Positions 8,556-16,071 of a DNA stretch of 64,000 nucleotides are shown here, piece by piece. Source of the stretch: Streptomyces apocyni. Lineage in GTDB: Bacteria > Actinomycetota > Actinomycetes > Streptomycetales > Streptomycetaceae. The DNA lies in the NCBI RefSeq assembly GCF_009739465.1, contig NZ_WHOM01000064.1, positions 1 to 64,000 on the forward strand. The letters are read 5' to 3'. The notes beneath the pieces were generated by a model, which saw nothing but the letters and a program-made list of their open reading frames with translations, did not search any database and was not told the origin of the DNA. The translations under genes were made by a program, and so were the position numbers. Every line of letters starts with the position of its first letter. Within the stretch, counting starts at the first letter, position 1.

Positions 8556-9153
8556 CGCCGGACAGCCCGATCAGCATGTAGGAGGAGTTGTCCACTCTCC
8601 AGCGTCCGTTGGTCCACGCCAGGTGCAGGGGATACTGGGGCTCGCCTTTCCAGCCCAGCATCGCCTGTGCACCGCCCTGCCGTTCCCGGGCGTCACCGAT
8701 CGTCACGTTCTCGACCTGGGCCCGGTTCTCGGGGGACCGTTGGTCGAACTCTCCCCGCATGAGGCCCGCACACGAGCGGTCGCTCGGTTGAGCTATCTCG
8801 CACCAGGCCTCGGCGTCGCCCGTGCGCTCGGCCTTCCGTAGCTGTTCAACCGTGTGCGAGGCCCCGGTCAGTCCCTTCTCGTTCACGACGGACGTATCGA
8901 CCCCGTCGGCCGACGAAGTCTCGGAGCCGAGCAGGAGATATCCGCCGTACGTCAGGGTCACCGCCGCCGCCAGCACGGCTGACCGGACGGGATTCCGGCG
9001 GATATGCGTGACGGACACGCTTCCGGCGGCGATGATCGAGTCCCTGATCCGGGTGGTGTTTCCGCTTACGCTGACGGACCTGTTGCCGCTTCCGTCCCGC
9101 TGCGAGTGCCCCGTGCGGGTGCCGGGAGGAACTGGTCTCGGGTGATCGGACAT
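8482..9153 (-). CDS. single-pass membrane protein, cyclase partner
   Basis: A 223-residue protein. ATG 9153 is preferred because AGGAG lies seven bases before it. A Ser/Gly/Asn-rich segment (GSGNRSVSVSGN, IIAAGSVSVTHI) precedes one membrane helix (about residues 60-78, SAVLAAAVTLTYGGYLLLG). A C-terminal domain of about 130 residues follows (WCEIAQPSD to LHLAWTNGRWRVD), with the look of an NTF2/SnoaL-like fold. The stop overlaps the upstream end of the cyclase frame, so the two are translationally linked. A membrane effector or sensor fed by the cyclase is inferred from arrangement only. Confidence 0.7.
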   Translation of the reverse strand: MSDHPRPVPPGTRTGHSQRDGSGNRSVSVSGNTTRIRDSIIAAGSVSVTHIRRNPVRSAVLAAAVTLTYGGYLLLGSETSSADGVDTSVVNEKGLTGASHTVEQLRKAERTGDAEAWCEIAQPSDRSCAGLMRGEFDQRSPENRAQVENVTIGDARERQGGAQAMLGWKGEPQYPLHLAWTNGRWRVDNSSYMLIGLSGGAFLVVVDDHNGERSFGGFPVPSS

Positions 9154-9264
9154 GCGTTGCTCCTGAGCTCCTTCGTGCAAGTCCCCATAGGGAATCAGCC
9201 AGTTCCCCGCCACAACATTGCATCTGCTCTATAGGGGGCCGTATTCCTGGCAACCTCTGGCTCC

Positions 9265-9942
9265 GTGACGACCACGACGTTCTGGGAAGGTCTCAGCGAG
9301 GGCGAGCAAGGAGAACTGACCCGGATCGGTCGCACCAAGCGGTGGTACCAGCCGGGTCAGCACCTCTTCACGCAATCGATTCGCGGCGAGGAGGCCATCG
9401 TGCTCACCAGCGGCAGTTGCCGGGTCGTCGGCCACAACCGGGATGGCAGCGGCAGCTATCTGGGGGCGCGCACCAAGGGCGACATCGTCGGAGAGATGGC
9501 GATGCTCAGGTCGGAGAGCAGGACCGCGACGGTCGTCGCCCTGACTCCGGTGCGGGTACGCGTGCTCAGCAAAAGCGCATTCGCGTCGGCGCTGTCCCAG
9601 CACCCCGGAATCGCGCTCAATCTCCTCCGGATACTTGCCGACCGGCTGGAGGAAGCCGACGGTTTCCGGGCCGATCTGGCCGGAGCGGCGACCGCGGACG
9701 TCCGCCTCAGCCGGATGCTGCTACGGGTGGTGGCAGCAGAGGGCACAGCGACCCATGCGGGCATCGTGCTGGAGCGTGTCTCTCAGCGAGAGCTCGCCGA
9801 CTGGTGCGGAATGAGTCTTGCGTCCGCCGGGCGCAGTCTCCGGAAGCTCCAGGAGCGGAGAATCCTCGACGAGGTCCGGAAGCGGGAGCGCATCGTCGTA
9901 TGCGACATGCCCGCGCTGCGGGACCACGCGTTTCCGCCGTGA
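9265..9942 (+). CDS. Crp/Fnr-family cyclic-nucleotide-binding regulator
   Basis: This 225-residue protein has an N-terminal cNMP-binding beta roll and a C-terminal winged HTH. The phosphate-binding cassette is intact: GEMAMLRSESRTATVVA, with Glu about 77 and Arg about 86, the residues that hold the ribose and phosphate. The HTH is VSQRELADWCGMSLASAGRS (about 171-190). GTG 9265 is the start. It is divergent from the membrane-protein/cyclase cluster across about 110 bases containing TCCCCATAGGGAA, a possible operator. It is a plausible receiver for the signal made by the cyclase. Confidence 0.85.
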   Translation: MTTTTFWEGLSEGEQGELTRIGRTKRWYQPGQHLFTQSIRGEEAIVLTSGSCRVVGHNRDGSGSYLGARTKGDIVGEMAMLRSESRTATVVALTPVRVRVLSKSAFASALSQHPGIALNLLRILADRLEEADGFRADLAGAATADVRLSRMLLRVVAAEGTATHAGIVLERVSQRELADWCGMSLASAGRSLRKLQERRILDEVRKRERIVVCDMPALRDHAFPP

Positions 9943-10040
9943 CCGTCCGGCCGGGCGGCAGGCAGGGCGGTCCGCCCGGTGCACCGGGCGGACCGCCGGA
10001 TCCTCTCGACCGTAACCGCCCCTCGACGAGTCCGGCGTCC

Positions 10041-10517
10041 TCACACTTCGACGCGAGCTTCTCGCTGCAGATCTGGTCGATCGTGTACATGCCGGCGCGT
10101 CAGCAGGCCGAGGGTGTCGACCACGACGTGCCGCTTCCGGCCGTTGACCAGCTTGCCGCCGTCGAAGCCACGGCTGTCGGAGCCGACGACGGCGTCCGCC
10201 TTGACGGACTGCGAGTCGATCACACCCGCACTCGGCTCCGTGTCGCGGCCCAGCCTCTCGCGGACCCTGGCGCGCAGCCGGTCGTGGAACTCCCTGACCA
10301 GGGCATGGTCGCGCCAGCGGCGGAAAAACGCGTAGACCCGGTCCCACGGCGGGAAGTCCACCGGCATCGCCCGCCACTTGATGCCATTGTCGACGAGGTA
10401 GCGGATCGCATCGAGTATCACCCGGTGGCAGTACACCTCCGGCTGCCCGCCCCGGCCGCGCATCCAGCCCGGCACAGGCAGCAGTGGCCGGACCACGGCC
10501 CATTCCACGTCCGTCAT
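10041..10517 (-). pseudogene. IS5-family transposase, 3' truncated
   Basis: From ATG 10517 the frame reads MTDVEWAVVRPLLPVPGW, WRAMPVDFPPWDRVYAFFRR and GVIDSQSVKADAVVGSDSRG. This is a DDE_Tnp_1-type IS5-family transposase with the first catalytic Asp. It breaks off after RHVVVDTLGLL, replaced by an unrelated Arg-rich tail. The second Asp (ADGGY) and the Glu region are gone, so about 45 percent of the gene is lost. It cannot encode an active enzyme. Confidence 0.8.
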
Positions 10518-10831
10518 GTCCGAGGGATACCGCCGAACACGTTCCGGGTGATCGGCTGCGTTTCCGAACCGGCGAGCGACACAATCACACGTCGGTGCAG
10601 CCGAGTTGAACTCCACCGGCGCGAGCACGTACAACTGCGGCAACAGGGTCTCCTGGATCTCGGTTGGCTTCGCAACCCCGAGCTACCAAGAGGCCCTGCC
10701 TTCATGCCCGCAGCCGGCGGCAACCACCCGATCGAGCACCCCGTTCGACATGCAGCCCTCAAGATCGGAACGACAACAGCTACTCAGTCAATCTGAGAAT
10801 TGCCGAGCGGTGGCACCCGCCCGCCGGCACG
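10518..10831. other. intergenic, no gene seen
   Basis: About 310 bases between the truncated transposase and the terminator of the synthetase fragment. Open frames exist on both strands but show no recognisable domain or start site. Confidence 0.35.
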
Positions 10832-10872
10832 GGCCGTGGCCCTGCGCACCAGGTGTGCGCGGGGCCACGGCC
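10832..10872 (-). terminator. hairpin terminator after the synthetase fragment
   Basis: The arms GGCCGTGGCCC (10832-10842) and GGGCCACGGCC (10862-10872) pair perfectly. TGCGCAC and TGTGCGC inside extend the stem. It lies just beyond the stop at 10882. No T-run, as is common in Streptomyces. Confidence 0.65.
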
Positions 10873-10881
10873 TCCGGCCGG

Positions 10882-11532
10882 TCAGGGCAGGATGTTTGCG
10901 CCGTTGAAGCGCAGCAGCAGGGCGAGGTCACGGATGTCGTCGTGCTGGGTCGCCCAGAGCAGGAACCGCTCGACGCCGAGCCCGAAGCCGGAGGTTCGCA
11001 TCGGGTGGCGCTCGTTCATGGTGACGTACCACTCGTAGGCGTCCTCGGGAACCTCGTGCAGGTCGAGGGCGCGGCGCAGGTCGGCGACGTCGGTGTGGCG
11101 CTCGCCCGCGCCGACCGTCTCGCCGACGCCGAACAGCAGGTCGGCGCTCAGCGCCTTGGTCGGGTCCTGCGGGTCGAAGGCCTGGTAGAAGGGCACGCTC
11201 AGGTGGTCGGGGTGGGTCAGCCAGACGTACCCGCCGAACTTGTCCATCAGGACACGCTCGCCCTCGCGGGTGAGGCTCCGGCAGCCGGGCTCCAGCTCCT
11301 TGACGGCTCCGGGCAGGTCCTTCAGGATCCCGTAGGCCTCCTCGAAGGCGATCCGGGGCAGCGGGCCGCTGCCGGCCAGCCCCTCCAGGTGCCGCACCGT
11401 CCCGGCCATCCCGGTCACAGCCTCGCGGCCGTGGGTGAGCAGGGCTCCGGCCAGGTGCCGCAGATAGGCCTCGACCACCTCCATCATGTCGTCGAGGCCG
11501 CCCGCTATCTCCGCCTCACTGTGGAAGAACTG
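10882..11532 (-). pseudogene. class II aminoacyl-tRNA-synthetase-like fragment
   Basis: The frame carries the C-terminal half of an asparaginyl/aspartyl-type class II synthetase-like catalytic domain: QFFHSEAEIAGGLDDMMEVV at the start, FGVGETVGAGERH in the middle and motif 3 GFGLGVERFLLWATQHDDIR near the end. The first half, including motif 1 and most of motif 2, is missing; the in-frame sequence upstream of 11532 is unrelated. Free-standing synthetase-like ligases of this kind occur in actinobacterial specialised metabolism, but only a fragment is left. An ATG at 11487 could start a 201-residue protein, which would lack the ATP-site halves. Confidence 0.6.
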
Positions 11533-11939
11533 GTGTCGCGGCTCTCTTGGAGGTGAGCAGTCCTTACGTGCTGACCAGAGAGTTGCTCAGTCTTGGAGAG
11601 CGGAGTTCGGTAGAAGTTACCGTTAGGTAGGGTTGAGGGTGGGCCTCTGTAGGTTGGTTTGACCTGCGGTTTGTACGATGGTTCCGGGGGTCTGCTCAGC
11701 AGGAGCGTTGGTTGCTCAGGGGTAACGGGCCGCCGGTAGTGGCGGTCGAGGGGCGCTGGTATGAAGGCGCGGAGTCGGCCCAGGGCCGTGGCGTGATTTC
11801 TCTTCGTCGGGCCTGCGCCGAACCAGGCGGGCCCGCCCCGTAGGGTGACTCCTCGTACCAGCCGGGGGTAGTCCTGGGCATTAGATGCGCGCAACAGGGG
11901 GAGTACGCGCTGCACGGCACCCAGGACACCGGGGCGACG
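11533..11939. other. decayed intergenic DNA
   Basis: About 400 bases with no supportable gene. Minus-strand frames crossing this stretch have unnatural composition and no start site. It is bounded by the broken synthetase gene and the EACC1-like remnant. Confidence 0.35.
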
Positions 11940-12280
11940 GATGCTCAGATCAGGTTCGACTCGGCTACTGAACTCGACGATCACCTGGCGCTGATCGGGG
12001 GTCCGCGGTGAACGCGCCCCCCAGGGGCGCGTGCACGTCGTGCCCGTCACACCCGCGGAGAACGAGCTTGGTGCCGGTCTCGAACTGCTCACGGTGTCCC
12101 TCGCCGACGGTATCGCCACCGTCTTGGCCGGTTCCCTCGCCACTTGGTTGCAGAACAGCCGTACCCGACCAAGATCCGCATCTCCATTACCCGGGCCGAC
12201 TGCACCCTGGAAGTCGAGACCGGTGACGCCTCTGAGGCCGAGGCGCTGATCCGGCTGGGTACGCCTGGGTGCTCGGCAGA
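11940..12280 (+). pseudogene. EACC1-like small protein remnant
   Basis: Three consecutive frames join into one plausible small protein: DAQIRFDSATELDDHLALIG, then RVHVVPVTPAENELGAGLEL and LLTVSLADGIATVLAGSLATW, then PTKIRISITRADCTLEVETG. This order (N-terminal strand/helix, Gly/Ala-rich hydrophobic helix, short beta tail) matches the family I know as effector-associated constant component 1, which accompanies caspase-like and other effectors in actinobacteria. Frames change near 12010 and 12165, and no start codon is intact. No partner effector survives next to it. Confidence 0.5.
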
Positions 12281-12374
12281 CGGGCAATGGCGAACGAGGC
12301 GCTCGGCCACCGGGCGCAGGCCCAGGCAGACCTCGACCGGGTCCCCGCTGCGCCCGAGGGGCGAGGCCAGGAAA

Positions 12375-12470
12375 CCGTTTCAGTCGTCTTCCGGGACGGC
12401 GCGGGGGTGCCGGGCGCTGTCCAGGGCGGCCAGCGTGCTTATCGAGGTCGCTTCGCTGCCGCCGGTGAGT
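12375..12470 (-). pseudogene. short NACHT-protein fragment
   Basis: A roughly 90-base segment is very similar to part of the large NACHT gene near 23600-23690: both encode ALDxARxPRAVPEDD, and the nucleotide match is visible by eye. No other part of such a gene is present here, so it is a stray fragment of a related protein. Confidence 0.55.
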
Positions 12471-12860
12471 CCATGACCTCGGCAGCGCGGCGATGGTTCC
12501 CCCTCCCGCAGTCCGGGCCGTCGCCGCCACGTGCACAACCTTGCTCTCGCCGGGCGACCAGAACAGTCCCGAAGGACGCGGCCCTGACCCCCTGACCCGG
12601 CTGGCCCCGAGCAGAACGCTGTGGAAGCGCCCCAGACCTGTGAGTGCGTGACACCCGTCCCGGGCCGGATCGGCGGCGTCCACCCAGGGGGCTGCTCGGA
12701 CGAGGGCAATGACGAGAAGCCCGCCACCTCAATTGATTGGCCGGAGCGACGGGGGCCTTTAGCGCAGTCTGAAACCAGAGGCTTCACGAGTACCAGGTGG
12801 AGAAACCCGCACTGAAGCCATCCGCGCCATACTTCCGCCGTCGCGGTTGCAGCCGGGTCT
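12471..12860. other. intergenic, no gene seen
   Basis: About 390 bases of high-GC sequence without a recognisable frame on either strand, between the NACHT fragment and the nuclease pair. Confidence 0.3.
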
Positions 12861-13403
12861 TCACGACACCCCGTAGATGGTGCCTGACACAGCCAGTTGC
12901 AGCCGCTTCTGTTTCAACAGCCGCACCAGATCGTCGGTGTCTGAGAGCTGTTCGATCTCGCTGCGGGTCACCACCAGAATCTCCCGCTTCTGCCCCAGGG
13001 CGCGAGCGAGGATCTGGTGCGCGGCACTGCGATCAACCGCCTCCCCAGTAATGCCGGCCGCGGCGACCAGGATTCCCAAGGGCCGGCCCCGTCCCTCCAG
13101 CTTCGAGCTGAAGAGTGTCACCTCCGCCGCCCCCACAGGCTTCGACCAGTTCTTGCACTCCACAAGAATGATCTTGTCGAACTGGCGCAGCCCCTTGGGA
13201 TCACCCTCGTTCCAGAAGGCGATGTCGATCTCCTCAGATGAGAAGTAATCCAGCTGGTTGCGAACGGTCACACTGATTCCGGGGACGAGCTCGAAGAGAT
13301 ACGTGAGGAGATCCTCAAAGGCCTTGCCCCGTGCAGCGTTGCTGGCAGCCGTGTCGCCGGCGGTCAGGAACGCGGCGACACGGCCCCGGTCAATGGACGT
13401 CAT
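12861..13403 (-). CDS. PD-(D/E)XK restriction-endonuclease-like protein
   Basis: A 180-residue protein with an Mrr-like nuclease core: GKAFEDLLTYLFE (about 25-37, helix with Glu), the metal-binding Asp in EEIDIAFWN (about 78), and the ExK pair in IILVECKNWSKP (about 95-97). A conserved-looking C-terminal half (REILVVTRSEIEQL) follows. The start ATGA at 13403 overlaps the stop of the gene upstream by four bases, so the pair is co-translated. Together they look like a compact nuclease defence unit in which both members carry a nuclease fold. Target and trigger are unknown. Confidence 0.75.
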   Translation of the reverse strand: MTSIDRGRVAAFLTAGDTAASNAARGKAFEDLLTYLFELVPGISVTVRNQLDYFSSEEIDIAFWNEGDPKGLRQFDKIILVECKNWSKPVGAAEVTLFSSKLEGRGRPLGILVAAAGITGEAVDRSAAHQILARALGQKREILVVTRSEIEQLSDTDDLVRLLKQKRLQLAVSGTIYGVS

Positions 13404-14314
13404 GAGTACGCCCTGCCATGGACAGCACGGTTCCTCAGATCGCGCACGACCTCAGCGAAACTCGACGCCCGCATGCGTTCCAGCAGCGTCTCAAGCGAGA
13501 TCGTCAGAACGGGAAAGGAAGGTACCCTCAGGGCCTCACGGAACTCGGCGTTCGTTGGCGGATCGAGGTAGACCAACAGGGCTGCGTTCATGCGGCTGCG
13601 CTGCAGCAGATGGAGAGTCTGCTCGACCGCGGAGCGTGACAGCGTGCGCTTCAGCTCGATGAGCAAAGGGTTGAGGGCGATGGCACCCAAGTCGTCCGAC
13701 CACACCCCGAGATCGAGACGATCTCCGACCTTCGGGTCTGGATTTTCCACCGCCACCGCTCCACTGCCCTCCAGAGCGGCCTTCAGAACATCCACGGCCG
13801 TTCGCTCGAGACGCATGGGCTGCTCACGCAGCAGCTCCAGAAGCTCATTCACCTGCGTGCTGCCCAGCGCATGCTCTACTGCGGACGTCGCAGGCGTCAC
13901 CCTGACAAGACGCCCCTCAGCCTGGGCAAGGGCGTAGGCGACTGCCTCGACGTCGTCCGGTCGAGCACGAATGGTGAGCAAACCATCGAGGTCGGGAGAA
14001 GTGTCCTGATCGGGATCGGCAATGACGATGACCCGCTTGCCCATCCCTACTGCGACTCCGGCCTCGAACAAGGTGCTCTGAGACTGATCAGGGTTACCCA
14101 GAACCACCAGCACCGTCTCCGCCTGCGCGATGGCCTGCCGCAGACTCTGGGCGATGCTTGCTCCCAGAGGCGCCACGTCGGAAAGAACATAAGGGTCCAC
14201 ACCGCGTCGCTTGAGCTCCCTCAGCAACGTGCGCAGATCTGTGGCAGCCGGCGCGGAGATGAACCAACGCGAGGTTGGCGCCGACGAATCCTCACGTGTC
14301 GCACCGTCATTCAC
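13400..14314 (-). CDS. TIR/nucleotide-hydrolase-like N-domain fused to PD-(D/E)XK
   Basis: A 304-residue, two-domain protein. Residues 15-125 form a Rossmann-like domain with SRWFISAPAA, LRQAIAQAETVLVVLGNPDQ and STLFEAGVAVGMGKRVIVIA. The pattern 'LFEAGVA.G.GK.VI' fits TIR-like or nucleoside-2'-deoxyribosyltransferase-like NAD-processing folds. Residues about 165-260 hold a nuclease-type core with DRLDLGVW and LLIELKRTL (D...ExK). It starts at GTG 14314; its stop overlaps the next nuclease gene. A nucleotide or NAD sensor coupled to DNA cleavage is an inference. I cannot say which of the two N-domain families it belongs to. Confidence 0.65.
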   Translation of the reverse strand: MNDGATREDSSAPTSRWFISAPAATDLRTLLRELKRRGVDPYVLSDVAPLGASIAQSLRQAIAQAETVLVVLGNPDQSQSTLFEAGVAVGMGKRVIVIADPDQDTSPDLDGLLTIRARPDDVEAVAYALAQAEGRLVRVTPATSAVEHALGSTQVNELLELLREQPMRLERTAVDVLKAALEGSGAVAVENPDPKVGDRLDLGVWSDDLGAIALNPLLIELKRTLSRSAVEQTLHLLQRSRMNAALLVYLDPPTNAEFREALRVPSFPVLTISLETLLERMRASSFAEVVRDLRNRAVHGRAYS

Positions 14315-14504
14315 CCGGGAACCCCATTCTCTACTCTGTGACGCGACACAGCCACGTTCCTGTACGCACCACGTGTCATTTCATCATGAAGACTCCCGTA
14401 CCGGCCTTCTGGTGTTCGCCGTACCGGCCGGCCGTTGCCGCCTCGTCCACGTCCGTGGCGGCAACGGCTGTACGCAGTCCCTCTGGCGCCGGTTTGGGTG
14501 ATCC

Positions 14505-14542
14505 GGCGAGTAGGCCGGGCGACAGCCCCCGGCCTACTCGCC
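14505..14542. terminator. strong hairpin terminator
   Basis: GGCGAGTAGGCCGGG (14505-14519) pairs with CCCGGCCTACTCGCC (14528-14542), 15 of 15 with an eight-base loop. The right arm includes the stop codon of the minus-strand gene ending at 14534, so it ends that transcript directly. Confidence 0.75.
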
Positions 14543-15265
14543 CCGCTGGTTCAGCGGGATGGGGGCGTCGAAGACGTCGACGGCGAATTCCGAGGTTCCG
14601 CTGCCCTCGAAGTCGATGTCGTAGCGGCTGTGCAGCAGCGTGTGGATCCTCACCCACCGGCCCGTGGCCGTTGCATCCGCGGCCACCTGGAGCGCGCCGC
14701 GAACAGGACCGGCATCGCCGGCCTGCTGCTTACTCGTCCAGGTCCGCGCGAGCTTCACCCCTGTGGGGACAGCCCAGGTGCGCGGCTCGGCGCTGGCCGG
14801 CACGGAAACCTCGTCGTTGAGCAGCCGGATGACCCACCCGACGCCGCCATCGTGCTGACGCTCGTTCGACATGCGGATGCCGAGCCCGATTGTGTAGGCA
14901 CACTCGAGGTACTCCTCGAGTTCCTCGTCGATCCGCCCGAAGAAAACAGCCTCGCGAACGACCTCGACCGGCCCGCACTCGGTGAAGGCCCCCATCACCG
15001 GTTCGCACTTGTCCTTGAGGTACTGCTGCGCGGCCATGCGCACCGGTTTGGGGGCCCGGTCCAGCACCTTTTCAAGGGCGCTGTCGTCGCGGTCGTACAG
15101 GAAGGAGTTGAGTGCACTGACCAGTTCCTTGGTCAGGTGGAGATCGCCGGCTCCCAGTGTGGTCACCGCCTCCAGCTCGTCCCCAGGCCTCCTCACAAGG
15201 GCGAACACCCTGCTTCGTCCAGGGCTCGTGTGCGCGATGAACGAATGAATCATTTTCTGTCTCAC
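14534..15265 (-). CDS. hypothetical protein
   Basis: A 243-residue soluble protein, family not recognised. The sequence is mixed alpha/beta with conserved-looking stretches (FALVRRPGDELEAVTTLGAG, EYLECAYTIGLGIRMSNERQ, RWVRIHTLLHSRYDIDFEGS) and no membrane segment or signal. GTG 15265 or ATG 15253 could start it; neither has a strong ribosome site. It is a single-gene unit closed by a strong hairpin. Its position among nuclease genes does not by itself assign it a defence role. Confidence 0.65.
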   Translation of the reverse strand: MRQKMIHSFIAHTSPGRSRVFALVRRPGDELEAVTTLGAGDLHLTKELVSALNSFLYDRDDSALEKVLDRAPKPVRMAAQQYLKDKCEPVMGAFTECGPVEVVREAVFFGRIDEELEEYLECAYTIGLGIRMSNERQHDGGVGWVIRLLNDEVSVPASAEPRTWAVPTGVKLARTWTSKQQAGDAGPVRGALQVAADATATGRWVRIHTLLHSRYDIDFEGSGTSEFAVDVFDAPIPLNQRGE

Positions 15266-15517
15266 ATCACATCTCAGGAGCGGTCCCCGGCACGAACACG
15301 CGCCTGAGCCGCAGAAGAACGAGGGAACCCTGCCAACCGACGTGTCGCACGAGCTACCGGCTCGTCCGCATGGGTCGGAGGTGAGTTGCTGTCAGACCCG
15401 GCGCTTCAGCCCGGGATCCGCATGGCTGTCGGCAGCCTACCCAGGCGGCATCAGCGGTGGCAACGACGCATCCGCCACCTTCAAGGCGCGGGCTGTCGGT
15501 GAGTCTGTGATGGTGAC

Positions 15518-15885
15518 GTGCTTCGAATGGGGCCCTGTCGGTGCCTCGCCTGCCGGGCCCTGGAGGTCTCGCAGTCCTGGTTCTACAAGTGGATCAACCG
15601 TGCTCCCACCGCCCGCGAGCAGCGCCAGGAGCGGCTGGATGAGGAGATCAAGCGGCTGTTCGCCGCCTCGGGCAGCACCTACGGCTCGCCGGGGATCACC
15701 CGCGACCAGTGCGAGGCCGGCTGGAGCGTTTCCAAGAACACGGTGGCGGCGCGGAGGGCCGAGCTGGGGCTGTGCGGGCGGCGACCGAAACGGTGACGGA
15801 GCCTGACCCGGCCCGGGAAGCGGCCGGCGGCCCGGGACCTGGTCCGCCGTAACTTCATCGCCGTCGCACCCGACGTGCTGTCCAC
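15518..15885 (+). pseudogene. IS3-family OrfB N-terminal fragment
   Basis: The frame RALEVSQSWFYKWINRAPTA, then SGSTYGSPGITRDQCEAGWS and KNTVAARRAELGLCGRRPKR, is the HTH_21-type N-terminus of IS3-family OrfB. A TGA at 15794 interrupts it. The same frame then continues with RSLTRPGKRPAARDLVRRNF and VAPDVL, as in intact homologues, so the stop is a nonsense change. The integrase core with the DDE residues is missing after about 15880. Confidence 0.7.
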
Positions 15886-16004
15886 CGGTCGGCCGCCGCC
15901 CTGTGGGTCGCGGCCTCGCCAGCGGCCGATCTCGCTGTTTCCTCGGCTCGCCGCCGGGCCTGGATCATCGGCCAGTCGGGCCCGCCGCCGTACCCGTACG
16001 ACAT
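15880..16004 (-). pseudogene. 5' stub of an unrecognised gene
   Basis: A start at ATG 16004 with GAGAGGAA eight bases upstream opens MSYGYGGGPDWPMIQARRRA and about 20 more natural-looking residues. The frame then runs into the IS3 fragment and loses character. It looks like a gene cut off by the insertion. Its product is not recognised. Confidence 0.4.
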
Positions 16005-16071
16005 GCTCGTTCCTCTCGTGTCGGATTGTTGTCTCCAACAGCACACCGGCCCGAAAGGACACGACGGCGCT

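Noticed and set aside
11505..12683. 392-codon minus-strand frame
   Set aside because: Composition is unnatural, no start site, no domain; it crosses the EACC1-like and NACHT remnants on the opposite or other frames.
12760..12830. Possible tRNA-like fold near an AGCGCAGTCTGAAACC stretch
   Set aside because: No proper acceptor stem, no GGTTCRA arm and no CCA-end context.
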